Shown here one piece after another: positions 54,309 to 63,845 of a DNA stretch of 64,000 bases. This DNA is from Bacillota bacterium (GTDB lineage: Bacteria; Bacillota; Clostridia; UBA1381). A program made the translations under genes and the position numbers. The DNA is taken from NCBI GenBank assembly GCA_029007725.1, contig JAQXIJ010000059.1, forward strand, positions 1 to 64,000, in the 5' to 3' direction. Under the pieces are notes generated by a model. It made no database searches. It saw only the letters and a program-made list of their open reading frames with translations, and was not told the DNA's origin. Every line of letters starts with the position of its first letter. Position 1 is the stretch's first letter.

Positions 54309-55976
54309 ATGAAAACTGATATAGAGATTGCGCAAAGCATCAAAGCCGAAAATATAAATATAATTGCCGAAAGAGCAGGTATTGAAAAAAAATACATCGA
54401 GCAATACGGAAATTATAAGGCAAAGATAGACCTTTCTATTTTTAAGGAAAACAAAAATACAGACGGAAAGCTTGTGCTTGTGACCGCAATAACGCCTACA
54501 CCTGCCGGTGAGGGCAAAACCACAACAACAATAGGGCTTGCCGACGGAATGAAAAAAATTGGCAAAAATGCCGTTGTTGCACTTCGCGAACCGTCCCTAG
54601 GGCCGGTTTTCGGCATAAAGGGCGGCGCCGCCGGCGGAGGATATGCACAGGTTATTCCTATGGAAGACATCAATCTGCATTTTACCGGAGATTTTCATGC
54701 AATCGGCGCAGCTAACAATCTGCTTGCCGCAATGCTTGACAATCATATTCATCAAGGGAATTTACTAGGAATTGACACAAGAAATATAACATGGAAGCGC
54801 TGTGTTGATATGAATGACAGGCAACTGAGAAACATTGTCGACGGCTTGGGCGGCAGATTAAACGGAGTTCCGCGTGAAGATGGATATGATATAATAGTAG
54901 CATCAGAGATTATGGCGGTTTTATGTCTTGCAAGCTCGATTTCCGACTTAAAGGAAAGACTTTCAAAAATTGTTGTTGCCTATAATTATAATGACGAACC
55001 GATAACTGCAGGGCAACTTAAAGCCGTCGGCGCAATGACAGCGCTGTTAAAGGATGCATTGAAGCCTAACCTTGTACAGACTCTTGAGGGTAATCCTGCG
55101 CTGGTACACGGAGGACCGTTTGCCAATATCGCGCACGGCTGCAACTCTGTGCTTGCAACAAAGCTTGCCATGAAACTCGGAGACTATGCAATAACAGAAG
55201 CGGGTTTCGGTGCTGATCTCGGCGCGGAAAAGTTTTTTGATATAAAATGTCGCTATGCCGGATTAAAGCCGTCAGCTGTCGTTCTTGTAGCAACCGTGCG
55301 TGCCCTTAAAATGCACGGAGGAGTATCAAAGACCAATCTTGCAGCGGAAAATATTGATGCGCTTGAAAAGGGAGTGCCAAATCTTTTAAAGCATTTGTCA
55401 AATATCACCAATGTATATAAGCTACCGTGCGTTGTCGCGCTGAACAAATTCCCAACTGATACAGACAAGGAAATTGAATTTATTATTTCGAAATGTCGTG
55501 AAATCGGCGTTAATGTGGTTTTGTCGGAGGTTTGGGAAAAAGGCGGTGAAGGCGGAACAGCTCTTGCTCAAGAGGTTGTGCGCCTTTGTGAACAGGAAAA
55601 TGATTTTTCTTTTTGCTATGATGTAAAAGACAGCATTGAGGACAAAATTGATGCAGTTGTAAAAAAGGTGTACGGTGGCAAAGGAGTACTATTTACGCCG
55701 AATGCACAAAAAGAGATTGAACGGCTTGAACGTCTCGGATTTGGGAATCTACCAATATGCATTGCAAAAACACAATACAGCTTTTCGGATGACGCATCAA
55801 AACTCGGCGCGCCGTCAGGATTTTATGTGACAGTTCGCAATATAAAAGTTGCAGCAGGAGCAGGCTTTGTAGTTGCATTGGCAGGAAACATACTAACTAT
55901 GCCCGGTCTGCCAAAAGTGCCTGCGGCAGAAAAAATAGATGTTGATGAAAACGGTGTTATCACAGGTCTGTTCTAA
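54309..55976 (+). CDS. fhs: Formate-tetrahydrofolate ligase
   Basis: Fhs makes 10-formyl-THF from formate, ATP and THF, feeding one-carbon and, in acetogens, acetyl-CoA metabolism. The 555-residue length fits. Visible are [20 protein letters not shown] (ATP loop), [22 protein letters not shown] and [21 protein letters not shown] 54309 is preferred because the earlier ATG (54297) lies in the GGAGG ribosome site. Its stop codon overlaps that of the convergent DUF1836 gene. Other Wood-Ljungdahl genes are not in the window. Confidence 0.97.
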   Translation: MKTDIEIAQSIKAENINIIAERAGIEKKYIEQYGNYKAKIDLSIFKENKNTDGKLVLVTAITPTPAGEGKTTTTIGLADGMKKIGKNAVVALREPSLGPVFGIKGGAAGGGYAQVIPMEDINLHFTGDFHAIGAANNLLAAMLDNHIHQGNLLGIDTRNITWKRCVDMNDRQLRNIVDGLGGRLNGVPREDGYDIIVASEIMAVLCLASSISDLKERLSKIVVAYNYNDEPITAGQLKAVGAMTALLKDALKPNLVQTLEGNPALVHGGPFANIAHGCNSVLATKLAMKLGDYAITEAGFGADLGAEKFFDIKCRYAGLKPSAVVLVATVRALKMHGGVSKTNLAAENIDALEKGVPNLLKHLSNITNVYKLPCVVALNKFPTDTDKEIEFIISKCREIGVNVVLSEVWEKGGEGGTALAQEVVRLCEQENDFSFCYDVKDSIEDKIDAVVKKVYGGKGVLFTPNAQKEIERLERLGFGNLPICIAKTQYSFSDDASKLGAPSGFYVTVRNIKVAAGAGFVVALAGNILTMPGLPKVPAAEKIDVDENGVITGLF

Positions 55977-56533
55977 TTTTTGGGCATCAGACCTATGACA
56001 TTCTCGGTAATGCATTTTAAAATATTTGCAGAAGCCGCAACCTGCATTACAATACTGTTGATTTTTTCGGAATCTTCAGAGTTTGATTCAAAAACAGGTT
56101 TTGCGGCTTTTTCTACCTCTTGCAAAACGTATGCAAATGCCTTGTATTGATTTTTTACAAAGGAATCGTATGTTTTTTTGGCTTCTTCCTCAGTTACATC
56201 ACACGGAAGAAGCTTTTGTATTGTAGAAATATTCAGTGTTTGCTTTAAAACACATATCATTATTATATATGCCAGATGAATTTTGGAATATTTCTTTTTT
56301 GCCGGGGCCGGCATAATTTTGTGTTTGACGTAATTATTTATCATCGTTGGGGTTATGGTTGCAGAATCATTGAAATTTTTGAAAACACTGATATAATCGT
56401 TTATAATTTCAATAACCTGATCCATATACAGATCTATTTTCGGCAGCTCGTCCCAAAGAGGAATGCGGCTCGTAGAAAGAAAATCCCGGTAATTTATAAA
56501 ACATTTCTGCAGTTCGTCTTTGTTATAATCCAA
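55973..56533 (-). CDS. DUF1836 domain protein
   Basis: A 186-residue protein matching DUF1836, a family with a MerR-like N-terminal fold. Supporting stretches are [60 protein letters not shown], which resembles a helix-turn-helix with wing. The C-terminal half is helical. Members are presumed DNA-binding regulators without known targets. GAGGAG precedes the ATG. Confidence 0.88.
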   Translation of the reverse strand: MDYNKDELQKCFINYRDFLSTSRIPLWDELPKIDLYMDQVIEIINDYISVFKNFNDSATITPTMINNYVKHKIMPAPAKKKYSKIHLAYIIMICVLKQTLNISTIQKLLPCDVTEEEAKKTYDSFVKNQYKAFAYVLQEVEKAAKPVFESNSEDSEKINSIVMQVAASANILKCITENVIGLMPKN

Positions 56534-56636
56534 GATTTACAGCTCCTCTCATCTTACATAACCGATTATAACACCAAATGATAAAATAATCAAGAAAAAG
56601 CATCTGAAAATCATGATCATTTGTTAAAATAAACCA

Positions 56637-56665
56637 TTGACAAGGTATTAAACATTTGATAATAT
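56637..56665 (+). promoter_or_regulatory. Sigma-A promoter of hemolysin III family gene
   Basis: TTGACA (56637-56642) and TAATAT (56660-56665) with a 17-bp spacer. Confidence 0.65.
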
Positions 56666-56714
56666 AGTATTGGATACAAGATAATGTAATCATTGTGACA
56701 AGAGGTGTTTTTTT

Positions 56715-57365
56715 ATGACAATACAAAGCAAAACCAAGCAGACAGTGGGTGAGGAAATCGCAAATAGTATTTCACACGGTCTCGGTTTCGGACTTTCTAT
56801 TGCGGGCATGGTTGTACTTATTGTGACCGCATGTGTGAATAAGCTCGGAGCAATGTCTGTAGTAAGTGCGTCATTGTACGGTGCAAGCCTTATAATACTG
56901 TATTCGTGTTCTTCGCTATATCATTCGCTTACAAACAAAACCGCAAAAAAGGTTTTTAGAGTGTTTGACCATTGCTCGATTTTTCTGCTTATTCTCGGTA
57001 CTTATATACCGATTTCGCTGGTCATTATAGGCGGCGCCATGGGCTGGGTCCTTTTCGGAATAAATGCTTTCTGCACACTGGTCGGAATAGTGTTTAATTC
57101 AATAAACCTTGAACGCTGGGACAAAATTTCTCAGGCACTTTATATAATAATGGGCTGGTCGGTTGTTATGAGCATATATCCGCTCTTCAAATCTGTTACG
57201 CTTAGCGAATTTCTATTTCTTCTTGCTGGCGGACTTGCTTATACAATAGGAATAATTTTTTACCGGAACAGAAAAATTAAATATATGCATTTTGTATGGC
57301 ACATTTTTGTGCTCGCCGGAAGTATTCTGCACTATTTCTTTATTTTAAACTATTATTTGGGATAA
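56715..57365 (+). CDS. trhA: Hemolysin III family (TrhA/PAQR-like) membrane protein
   Basis: A 216-residue seven-span protein of the hemolysin III/TrhA branch of PAQR receptors, linked in E. coli to membrane energy homeostasis. Metal-site type histidines are seen in NSISHGLGFGL, SSLYHSLTNKTAKKVFRVFDHCSIFLLI and MHFVWHIFVLAGSILHYF. Length is standard. Despite the family name there is no good reason to call it a toxin. It has its own promoter. Confidence 0.92.
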   Translation: MTIQSKTKQTVGEEIANSISHGLGFGLSIAGMVVLIVTACVNKLGAMSVVSASLYGASLIILYSCSSLYHSLTNKTAKKVFRVFDHCSIFLLILGTYIPISLVIIGGAMGWVLFGINAFCTLVGIVFNSINLERWDKISQALYIIMGWSVVMSIYPLFKSVTLSEFLFLLAGGLAYTIGIIFYRNRKIKYMHFVWHIFVLAGSILHYFFILNYYLG

Positions 57366-57379
57366 CATAATTATAATAT

Positions 57380-57630
57380 GGGAAAAATTTTCAAGGACAC
57401 TTTAAAGAAGACAACTGCATTTGCGCACAGATTTATCCTGATTTTGCAGACATCAGGATCATTTACGGTGAGTTTACCGATGAAGAACTGCGCGGCATTA
57501 TCGGCATCGAAATCAAAAAAATTAACTCCCAATTCCTCATTATAAAGTAATTACCCGTTTTAAAATAAGGAATGATGAATTTGTCAAAACAACTACAAAA
57601 AAGATTAAAAGATATGAAAATATGCAATAA
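57380..57630 (+). pseudogene. Frameshifted C-terminal remnant of an acyl-CoA synthetase (AMP-binding family)
   Basis: This stretch has no start codon but encodes a recognisable enzyme end. The first frame (57380-57550) reads through CAQIYPDFADIRIIYGEF and TDEELRGIIGIEIKKINSQ. A one-base loss near 57530 shifts to a second frame reading PHYKVITRFKIRNDEF, then VKTTTKKIKRYENMQ and TAA 57628-57630. The KTTTxKIKR element is the A10-type catalytic-lysine motif of long-chain acyl-CoA synthetases. About 80 residues of an original of several hundred remain. Confidence 0.78.
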
Positions 57631-57656
57631 TCAGACGATAATTATTGCATATTTTT
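57620..57656 (+). terminator. Terminator at end of acyl-CoA synthetase remnant
   Basis: ATATGCAATAAT (57620-57631) and ATTATTGCATAT (57641-57652) form a perfect 12-bp stem followed by TTTT. Its right arm contains the -35 of the next promoter. Confidence 0.8.
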
Positions 57657-57673
57657 CACATATATAGTATAAT
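57645..57673 (+). promoter_or_regulatory. Sigma-A promoter of citrate synthase gene
   Basis: TTGCAT (57645-57650) and TATAAT (57668-57673) are 17 bp apart. AAGGAGG and the ATG follow at about 57700. Confidence 0.7.
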
Positions 57674-57707
57674 AAACATATTACACTGATAAGAAGGAGG
57701 AAATTGC

Positions 57708-59072
57708 ATGAACGCTTCAGGTTATTCTGCAATAACACAGAAGATATACTCATTGGCGGATATCTGCGTAAAAAACACAAGAATAGATCCGCAGCTTTAT
57801 ACTGTTCATAAAGTTAAGCGTGGTCTGAGGGATCTTGACGGAAAGGGAGTTTTGACCGGATTAACAGAAATTTCAACGGTTAATTCATCAAAAACGGTTG
57901 ACGGAAACAGTGTACCGTGCGCGGGTGAGCTTTATTACAGGGGATATAATATAAACGATCTCGTCGGCGGATTTTTAAAGGATAACCGCTTTGGTTTTGA
58001 AGAAACGGTTTATCTTTTGTTGTTCGGTATTTTGCCGGACAGAGCAGAGCTGACCGAGTTTTATAAGCTTCTTGCGAAATACCGCTCGCTGCCGACTAAT
58101 TTCGTGCGAGATGTCATAATGAAAGCACCTAACCGCGACATAATGAATTCGCTTGCGAGAAGCGTCCTGACTCTGTATTCCTATGACAAGAATGCGAATG
58201 ACCTCAGCATACCGAACGTTTTGCGGCAGTGTATTCAGCTTATTGCAAATTTTCCGCTCTTGTCAGTATATGCATATCATGCGTACAACCACTATGTAAA
58301 ATATAAAGGACTCTATATTCACAGACCGGATGCAAAGATGTCGACCGCCGAAAATATTCTGCGTCTTTTGCGCCCGGATAAAAAATACACTCCGCTTGAG
58401 GCTCACCTTTTAGACCTTTCTCTTGTACTTCACGCAGAGCACGGCGGCGGAAACAATTCCACCTTTACCACCCATGTCGTAACCTCCTCGGGTACTGATA
58501 CCTATTCATCAATAGCGGCATCGCTTTGCTCGCTTAAAGGCCCTAAGCACGGTGGAGCTAACATAAAGGTTAAGCACATGTTTGATGACATAAAAGCTAA
58601 CATAAAGGACTGGAACGATGATGACGAAATTACCGCATATCTTCAGAAGATACTTGCCAAAGAAGCCTTTGACAAAAGCGGATTGATTTACGGAATGGGA
58701 CATGCGGTATATTCTATTTCCGATCCGAGAGCAGAGGTATTCAAACAATTTGTCGGTAAGCTTTCAGAGGAAAAGGGTAGATATGACGAATATCTTTTGT
58801 ATACAAAGGTAGCTGGGCTTGCAACAAAGGTTATTTCGGAAAAACGCAAAATATATAAGGGGGTAAGTCCCAATATTGACTTCTACAGCGGCTTTGCGTA
58901 TTCAATGCTTGAACTGCCGGAGGAACTGTATACACCGATGTTTGCTACCGCACGTATTGCCGGTTGGAGCGCGCACCGCATTGAAGAACTCATAAACGCG
59001 GGAAAGATAATACGACCGGCATACAAGTCCGTTGCAGAAAATGTGGAATATGTACCGCTTGACAAAAGATAA
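57708..59072 (+). CDS. gltA: Citrate synthase
   Basis: The enzyme condenses acetyl-CoA and oxaloacetate. The 454-residue protein is of the longer type found in anaerobic Bacillota. Active-site regions are LVLHAEHGGGNNSTFT, SLKGPKHGGANIKV, and GMGHAVYSISDPRAEVF (second His and Asp region). The C-terminal ARIAGWSAHRIEEL is also conserved. No aconitase or isocitrate dehydrogenase is near, so it probably supplies 2-oxoglutarate for glutamate. Confidence 0.95.
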   Translation: MNASGYSAITQKIYSLADICVKNTRIDPQLYTVHKVKRGLRDLDGKGVLTGLTEISTVNSSKTVDGNSVPCAGELYYRGYNINDLVGGFLKDNRFGFEETVYLLLFGILPDRAELTEFYKLLAKYRSLPTNFVRDVIMKAPNRDIMNSLARSVLTLYSYDKNANDLSIPNVLRQCIQLIANFPLLSVYAYHAYNHYVKYKGLYIHRPDAKMSTAENILRLLRPDKKYTPLEAHLLDLSLVLHAEHGGGNNSTFTTHVVTSSGTDTYSSIAASLCSLKGPKHGGANIKVKHMFDDIKANIKDWNDDDEITAYLQKILAKEAFDKSGLIYGMGHAVYSISDPRAEVFKQFVGKLSEEKGRYDEYLLYTKVAGLATKVISEKRKIYKGVSPNIDFYSGFAYSMLELPEELYTPMFATARIAGWSAHRIEELINAGKIIRPAYKSVAENVEYVPLDKR

Positions 59073-59092
59073 GTCAGAAAGGGTAAAAGCAC

Positions 59093-59950
59093 ATGATTAA
59101 ATTAAAAACAGCTGCCGCGCTTGCAGTTTTAGCTATATTTTCGGTCATTCCGGCAAATGCGGAATATAACGAATATAATAATGCGGACTACGTAAATGTT
59201 TCAAACAGAACCCTGGCGGAAGTTGCGGATGACTTGGGGATGACAGTCGTGGAATTTTTAGAGGTGTACGGGCTTCCATCCGATATGGCATCTGATACCA
59301 ACGAAACGGCTGCGTACTATTATCTGACTATGGGTTCACTGGCTTCGCTTTATGATCTTTCATTTGACGACCTTAAAAAGCAGCTGTCGCTTGATGATTC
59401 CGTGACTGCGGATATGTGTTGGGGCGATGTTGAGGCGGAAATTCCAATTAAGAACTACAGCGGAGGAAATGACTTTGAGGATTTAAAGGCGGCCTTCGGA
59501 CTTGACGAATCGGTTACGGAGGATTCACAATACGGTGAAATTCGTATTCCTGTAGAAAGAGCGGCGCTGTATTACGGGCAAAAGCTGTCATACTTCAAAC
59601 CGGATTCAATTCTTGTCATGCTAAACGGAAAATATCTTGATTTAGATACAGAACCACTGATTATAAATGAACGCATAATGCTTCCTATGCGTACTATTTT
59701 TGAAGCGCTCGGTGCAGAGGTGAAATGGGACGGAGATACAAAAAGTATTACCGCTGTTTCGGATAGAGGTACAATAAAAATGCAAATAGGCAAAATTTCG
59801 TTCACTTTAAACAGCGAGGATATTTTTCTAGATACTCCTCCGATAATCGAAAAAAACAGAACTCTTGTTCCTGTCCGTGCGATTTCGGAGGCGCTTGATG
59901 CAACAGTAAAATGGAATGATAAAACAAAAACGGCAGTGATTCATAAATAG
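59093..59950 (+). CDS. Secreted stalk-domain protein (copper amine oxidase N-terminal-like)
   Basis: A 285-residue exported protein. Residues 1-23 form a signal peptide ending in PANA before E24. Residues about 30-150 hold two copies of a short helical motif (NRTLAEVADDLGMTVVEF and ASLYDLSFDDLKKQLSLDD). The C-terminal 105 residues are a stalk domain with the repeated IINERIMLPMRTIFEALGAEVKWD and IIEKNRTLVPVRAISEALDATVKW. Such domains are found on Clostridia cell-surface proteins. Despite the domain name there is no amine oxidase part. It follows citrate synthase by 20 bp. Confidence 0.88.
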   Translation: MIKLKTAAALAVLAIFSVIPANAEYNEYNNADYVNVSNRTLAEVADDLGMTVVEFLEVYGLPSDMASDTNETAAYYYLTMGSLASLYDLSFDDLKKQLSLDDSVTADMCWGDVEAEIPIKNYSGGNDFEDLKAAFGLDESVTEDSQYGEIRIPVERAALYYGQKLSYFKPDSILVMLNGKYLDLDTEPLIINERIMLPMRTIFEALGAEVKWDGDTKSITAVSDRGTIKMQIGKISFTLNSEDIFLDTPPIIEKNRTLVPVRAISEALDATVKWNDKTKTAVIHK

Positions 59951-59981
59951 AAAAGGCAAGGGTTAAATCTCCTTGCCTTTT
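59951..59981. terminator. Bidirectional terminator between stalk protein gene and rqcH
   Basis: AAAAGGCAAGG (59951-59961) and CCTTGCCTTTT (59971-59981) form an 11-bp stem. The rqcH stop codon lies in the loop. Confidence 0.88.
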
Positions 59982-61705
59982 ATGGTATGAGGCGTTACAT
60001 AAACTGTGTTGTATCCGTCATAAATTACCATGCCTGGTTTTGCACCGTTTGGTTTTTTCACATTTTTTATTACCGTATAGTCAACAGGGACCTGCGATGA
60101 TTCACGTGCCTGCGAATAATATGCCGCAAGCTGTGCCGCCTCAAGCATTGTTCTGCGTGGAACATCTTTATTGACACCGAGCTTTATTATCGTGTGTGAA
60201 CCGTGAATGTTCTTTGTATGAAACCATATATCCTGAGAATTTGCAAATTTAAGCGTAAGAAAATCATTTTGTGTATTGTTTTTTCCGACATAAATATCGA
60301 ATCCGTCGCTTGACACAAAGTGCATAGGTTTTGGTTGTGAAACTGTTTTTCTCTTAGCTTTTTTCTGCTTTTTTATATATCCCTGCTCCGAAAGCTCTGA
60401 GCGTATAGCATTAAGATCGGCTTCGCTTGTCGAATTTTTTACAATCGCGAGCGTGCTTTCGAGGTATTCAAGATCGGCAATGGTATTTTCAATTTGCTTT
60501 TTCACCTCAACCTCAGCATTTTTCAGCTTATTGTAAAGCTTGTAATATCTTTGAGCATTTTTTGACGGTGACAGCATAGGGGATAGCTCTATTGTGATTT
60601 CTGGACAGCTCTCTTCATAATAATTTTCAACTGTTACTGATTTTCTGCCGCTTTCTATTTTGTAAAGATTCGATGTAATAAGATCACCAAACATTTTGTA
60701 CTTTTCTTTGTTTTCGGCTTCCCTGAGCGTTTTGCGCTGAATTTCGAGCTTTTTTGCACAGCGTTCAATATTGTTGTGCAAAAGCTTTGTTATGTCCGAC
60801 GATTTTTGTTGCATACGCTCACGCGAGTCTCGATCTCTATAAAATCTTGACACAGCCTCACTCATATTGCCGTAATGCTCAACACGGAAGCTTGTGCCAT
60901 ACTGATTGATGTCAGTTGCAGAAAAATCCACCGGATTATTCTTGTCATCATAAATAATGCATGGGGCAAAGAGTATGTTTTCCGCAAACTCCGCAAGTGC
61001 GCGCGCAATGCCGCTTTTCTTTTCCTCTGAAAGCTCGCCGCATACAACGCTGCTGTCGCCGCACACAGAATAGACAATTTCGCGCGCTGTAACCGGGCTT
61101 ATGCCCGAAACTGCAGCCATGACGGCTTTATCAGCACGTATTCCGTCTTTTGAAAAATCTATGTTAGCATTTTTTATATCCTCCGACAAAACCGGAATTT
61201 TGTCCTGCTTCGGCGGACTCACATACAAAAGTCCCGGAAGAATCTGACGAAAAGAGCTTTGCGTAAAATCAACGTGCTTTGCCGAATCGATAATTTTATA
61301 GTTTTCGTCGCAAAGAATTATGTTTGAATTTCTGCCTGTAAGCTCCGCAATAAGGTGTTTTGTAGTAAGGTCGCCGAACTCGTTGTAAGATTCCACGTCA
61401 AAGCGTATAATCCTTTCAAAATCCGGCTGTAAAACCGCTGTGATTTTTCCACTGGATATGTGTTTTCGCAAAAGCATGCAAAACATCGGCGGAGTCTTAG
61501 GATTTTCCTTTGAAGCATCGGTAAAGTGTATCCGCGCATTGTTGGCGCTTGCGCTTATCACCAGTTTGTAATTTCCGGAAAGCGTTCTGATGGCTATAAG
61601 CAGCTCGTCCTTTTCCGGCTGATAAATTTTATCTATTCTTCCTCCGGTAAGCTTTGTATCCAGCTCGCCTACAATTTTTTTAACGCATATTGTATCAAAA
61701 GCCAT
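59963..61705 (-). CDS. rqcH: Ribosome quality control protein RqcH (NFACT/fibronectin-binding-like)
   Basis: RqcH binds split 50S subunits carrying stalled nascent chains and adds C-terminal alanine tails. The 580-residue protein has the NFACT-N domain (TICVKKIVGELDTKLTGGRIDKIYQPEKDEL), a helix-hairpin-helix region near 200 (AAVSGISPVTAREIVYSV) and a central coiled coil. NFACT-R follows with FANSQDIWFHTKNIHGSHTIIK. The older label is fibronectin-binding protein. GGAGG precedes the ATG. It complements the SmpB trans-translation route encoded at 7 kb. Confidence 0.94.
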   Translation of the reverse strand: MAFDTICVKKIVGELDTKLTGGRIDKIYQPEKDELLIAIRTLSGNYKLVISASANNARIHFTDASKENPKTPPMFCMLLRKHISSGKITAVLQPDFERIIRFDVESYNEFGDLTTKHLIAELTGRNSNIILCDENYKIIDSAKHVDFTQSSFRQILPGLLYVSPPKQDKIPVLSEDIKNANIDFSKDGIRADKAVMAAVSGISPVTAREIVYSVCGDSSVVCGELSEEKKSGIARALAEFAENILFAPCIIYDDKNNPVDFSATDINQYGTSFRVEHYGNMSEAVSRFYRDRDSRERMQQKSSDITKLLHNNIERCAKKLEIQRKTLREAENKEKYKMFGDLITSNLYKIESGRKSVTVENYYEESCPEITIELSPMLSPSKNAQRYYKLYNKLKNAEVEVKKQIENTIADLEYLESTLAIVKNSTSEADLNAIRSELSEQGYIKKQKKAKRKTVSQPKPMHFVSSDGFDIYVGKNNTQNDFLTLKFANSQDIWFHTKNIHGSHTIIKLGVNKDVPRRTMLEAAQLAAYYSQARESSQVPVDYTVIKNVKKPNGAKPGMVIYDGYNTVYVTPHTIKGKEI

Positions 61706-61818
61706 AAATTTTCCTCCGTTTGCACAGCTTTTTATATATTATACCATATAAAAGCAATAAAATCAAAAAAAGAAGAGAAATTTTTCAAAAAAGTATGTTA
61801 TTTTTGCAGAATATGTGA

Positions 61819-61828
61819 TATAATACTT
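61819..61828 (+). promoter_or_regulatory. Extended -10 promoter of yicC operon
   Basis: The -10 reads TGATATAAT (TG-n-TATAAT, about 61818-61828) in an AT-rich region; no good -35 is seen. It lies about 30 bp upstream of the yicC GTG start. Confidence 0.5.
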
Positions 61829-61856
61829 AGAATAATGGTAAAGTGGGTGAATTTTT

Positions 61857-62735
61857 GTGTTAAAAAGTATGACGGGCTATGGCAGAAATGAAGCCATGTC
61901 AGGGGGCAAAAAGATTTTGTGTGAAATAAAATCGGTAAATCACCGCTATTCTGACTATACAATCAAAGTTCCGAGATATTATGGTTTTTTGGAGGATAAA
62001 GTCAGAGCGTTTATTTCTGAATACATATCGCGTGGAAAAGTAGATGTGTATGTTGCTGTCGAAAGCTTTGCGGACTCTGATAAGGAAATTGTTCTGAATA
62101 CAGAGCTTGCAAAAAGCTATGTTGAAGCCTTAAAAAGTATTCGCTGCACATTCGGACTGACAGACGAAATTAAGTCAATCGATATTGCCCGTTTTCCCGA
62201 TGTGATTGTCCAGGAAAGAAAGGATGAGGATGAAGAAGAAGTCTGGTCTGCGGTCAAAGACGTGCTTGCTCCTGCCGCGGCGGCATTTGTCGCAATGCGC
62301 GAACGTGAGGGCGAAAGGATTCAGAAAGATATTGAAAACAGAATTGAATATATGAAGACTTTGGTTTCCAAAATCGAACAGCGCTCTCCCCAAACGGTCT
62401 GCGAATACCAAGACAGGCTTTATGCCAAAATTAAAGACCTGCTCCGTGATAAAGAAATTGATGATGCCAGGGTTCTTACCGAAGTGGCTATTTTTGCGGA
62501 CAAGGTTGCAGTGAATGAAGAAACTGTAAGACTGGCAAGCCATTTTGAAGAGTTTTACCGGATTATCGGCATAAATGAGCCTGCTGGAAGAAAGCTCGAT
62601 TTTCTCATTCAGGAAATTAATCGCGAAATCAACACCACAGGTTCTAAGGCAAATGATATTGAAATTGCAAAGCTTGTAGTTGATTTGAAGGCTGAAACGG
62701 AAAAACTGAGAGAACAGATTCAGAACATTGAATAA
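61857..62735 (+). CDS. yicC: YicC/YloC family endoribonuclease
   Basis: A 292-residue member of the YicC family, recently shown in some bacteria to be an RNase acting on small RNAs or mRNAs. It starts LKSMTGYGRNE and has IKSVNHRYSDYTIKVPRYYGFLED. The C-terminal DUF1732 part contains RKLDFLIQEINREINTTGSKANDIEIAKLVVDLKAETEKLREQIQNIE. Start is GTG 61857 behind GTGGGTG. It heads the conserved yicC-remA-gmk-rpoZ-priA order. Confidence 0.94.
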   Translation: MLKSMTGYGRNEAMSGGKKILCEIKSVNHRYSDYTIKVPRYYGFLEDKVRAFISEYISRGKVDVYVAVESFADSDKEIVLNTELAKSYVEALKSIRCTFGLTDEIKSIDIARFPDVIVQERKDEDEEEVWSAVKDVLAPAAAAFVAMREREGERIQKDIENRIEYMKTLVSKIEQRSPQTVCEYQDRLYAKIKDLLRDKEIDDARVLTEVAIFADKVAVNEETVRLASHFEEFYRIIGINEPAGRKLDFLIQEINREINTTGSKANDIEIAKLVVDLKAETEKLREQIQNIE

Positions 62736-62747
62736 GGGGGCAAACTT

Positions 62748-63005
62748 ATGCGACTGATTAATATAGGATTTGGCAATATTGTTCTTGCAAACAGGGTTAT
62801 AGCAATCATAAGTCCGGAATCAGCACCGATAAAACGTATTATACGTGAAGCTGACGAACGTGGAAAGCTCATAAACGCAACCTACGGCAGAAAGACAAGA
62901 GCTGTCATAATTACAGATTCAGATCATATAATACTTTCGGCTCTACAGCCTGAAACGGTTTCAAACAGATTGAATCAGGAAGAGGAGGAATCGGAGGATG
63001 AGTAA
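62748..63005 (+). CDS. remA: RemA/DUF370 DNA-binding regulator
   Basis: An 85-residue protein matching RemA, which in Bacillus subtilis activates biofilm-matrix and osmoprotection genes as a ring-shaped DNA-binding oligomer. [31 protein letters not shown] and [25 protein letters not shown] are the two family blocks. The acidic tail (EEEESEDE) overlaps the gmk start by 8 bp. Matrix genes are not seen here, so its target in this organism is open. Confidence 0.93.
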   Translation: MRLINIGFGNIVLANRVIAIISPESAPIKRIIREADERGKLINATYGRKTRAVIITDSDHIILSALQPETVSNRLNQEEEESEDE

Positions 63006-63591
63006 GGGTTCGCTTTTCATAATTTCGGGACCGTCTGGTACAGGCAAGGGCACCGTCTGCGAAAAGCTTATTGAGAATGAAAACATTTTTTTGTCAGTTT
63101 CGGCAACAACGCGGAACAAGCGCCTTGGTGAAACAGATGGTGTTACATATTTTTACACCGACGTTGACAGCTTTAAGAATATGATTCAAAACGGTCAGAT
63201 GCTTGAATATGCCATCTATAACGGAAATTATTACGGAACACCGAAGAAAGCTGTTGAAGATATGCTTGAGCATGGCAAAAACGTAATACTGGAAATAGAG
63301 CCGCAGGGCGCCCTCAAGGTGAAAAAGCTTATGCCTGAGGCGGTTATGATTTTTGTTTTGCCACCGTCAATTTCGGAGCTTAGAAATCGACTAACACAGC
63401 GCGGACGTGAGAATAGTGAAGAAATAGAAAAGCGCATAGCCGCGGCAAAATGGGAGATTTCACAGTCGCCGAAATACAATTTTGTAATTATAAACGATGA
63501 TCTTGCAAGATGCGTTGGCGAAACACTGGAAATTATTAAATCAACAAATAAAAAGCAGCAGCTTATTGAAAGTCTGCTTAAAGAAATATAA
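62998..63591 (+). CDS. gmk: Guanylate kinase
   Basis: Gmk phosphorylates GMP and dGMP. The 197-residue protein has the P-loop [16 protein letters not shown] (9-24), [21 protein letters not shown] for GMP binding, [19 protein letters not shown] and [13 protein letters not shown]. The latter has E-P-Q where most members read D-V-Q. Length is normal. GGAGG lies upstream within remA. Confidence 0.96.
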   Translation: MSKGSLFIISGPSGTGKGTVCEKLIENENIFLSVSATTRNKRLGETDGVTYFYTDVDSFKNMIQNGQMLEYAIYNGNYYGTPKKAVEDMLEHGKNVILEIEPQGALKVKKLMPEAVMIFVLPPSISELRNRLTQRGRENSEEIEKRIAAAKWEISQSPKYNFVIINDDLARCVGETLEIIKSTNKKQQLIESLLKEI

Positions 63592-63606
63592 AGGAGATAT
63601 GCTATT

Positions 63607-63828
63607 ATGATGATTAAGCCTGGAATCAGTACTTTGGAGAAATGTGTAGAGGATGGATGCAGATACATCCTTGTCACTATGGCTGCAAAACGCGCGAGAA
63701 TGCTCGGCGCAGAGGGTGACGAAGCGGAATGTCTTGTCCCGTGCGATTCACATAATCCTGTTTCGATGGCAGTTACTGAAATAGCATCCGGCAAAGTGGG
63801 ATACAAACCTATCGAGATGAATAAATAA
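63607..63828 (+). CDS. rpoZ: RNA polymerase omega subunit
   Basis: Omega helps assemble the RNA polymerase beta' subunit. The 73-residue protein has the conserved core CRYILVTMAAKRARML and a late VSMAVTEIASGKVGYK. It lies between gmk and priA, its usual place in Bacillota. AAAGGAG precedes the start. Confidence 0.93.
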   Translation: MMIKPGISTLEKCVEDGCRYILVTMAAKRARMLGAEGDEAECLVPCDSHNPVSMAVTEIASGKVGYKPIEMNK

Positions 63829-63845
63829 TTTCGGAGGTAGAATCC

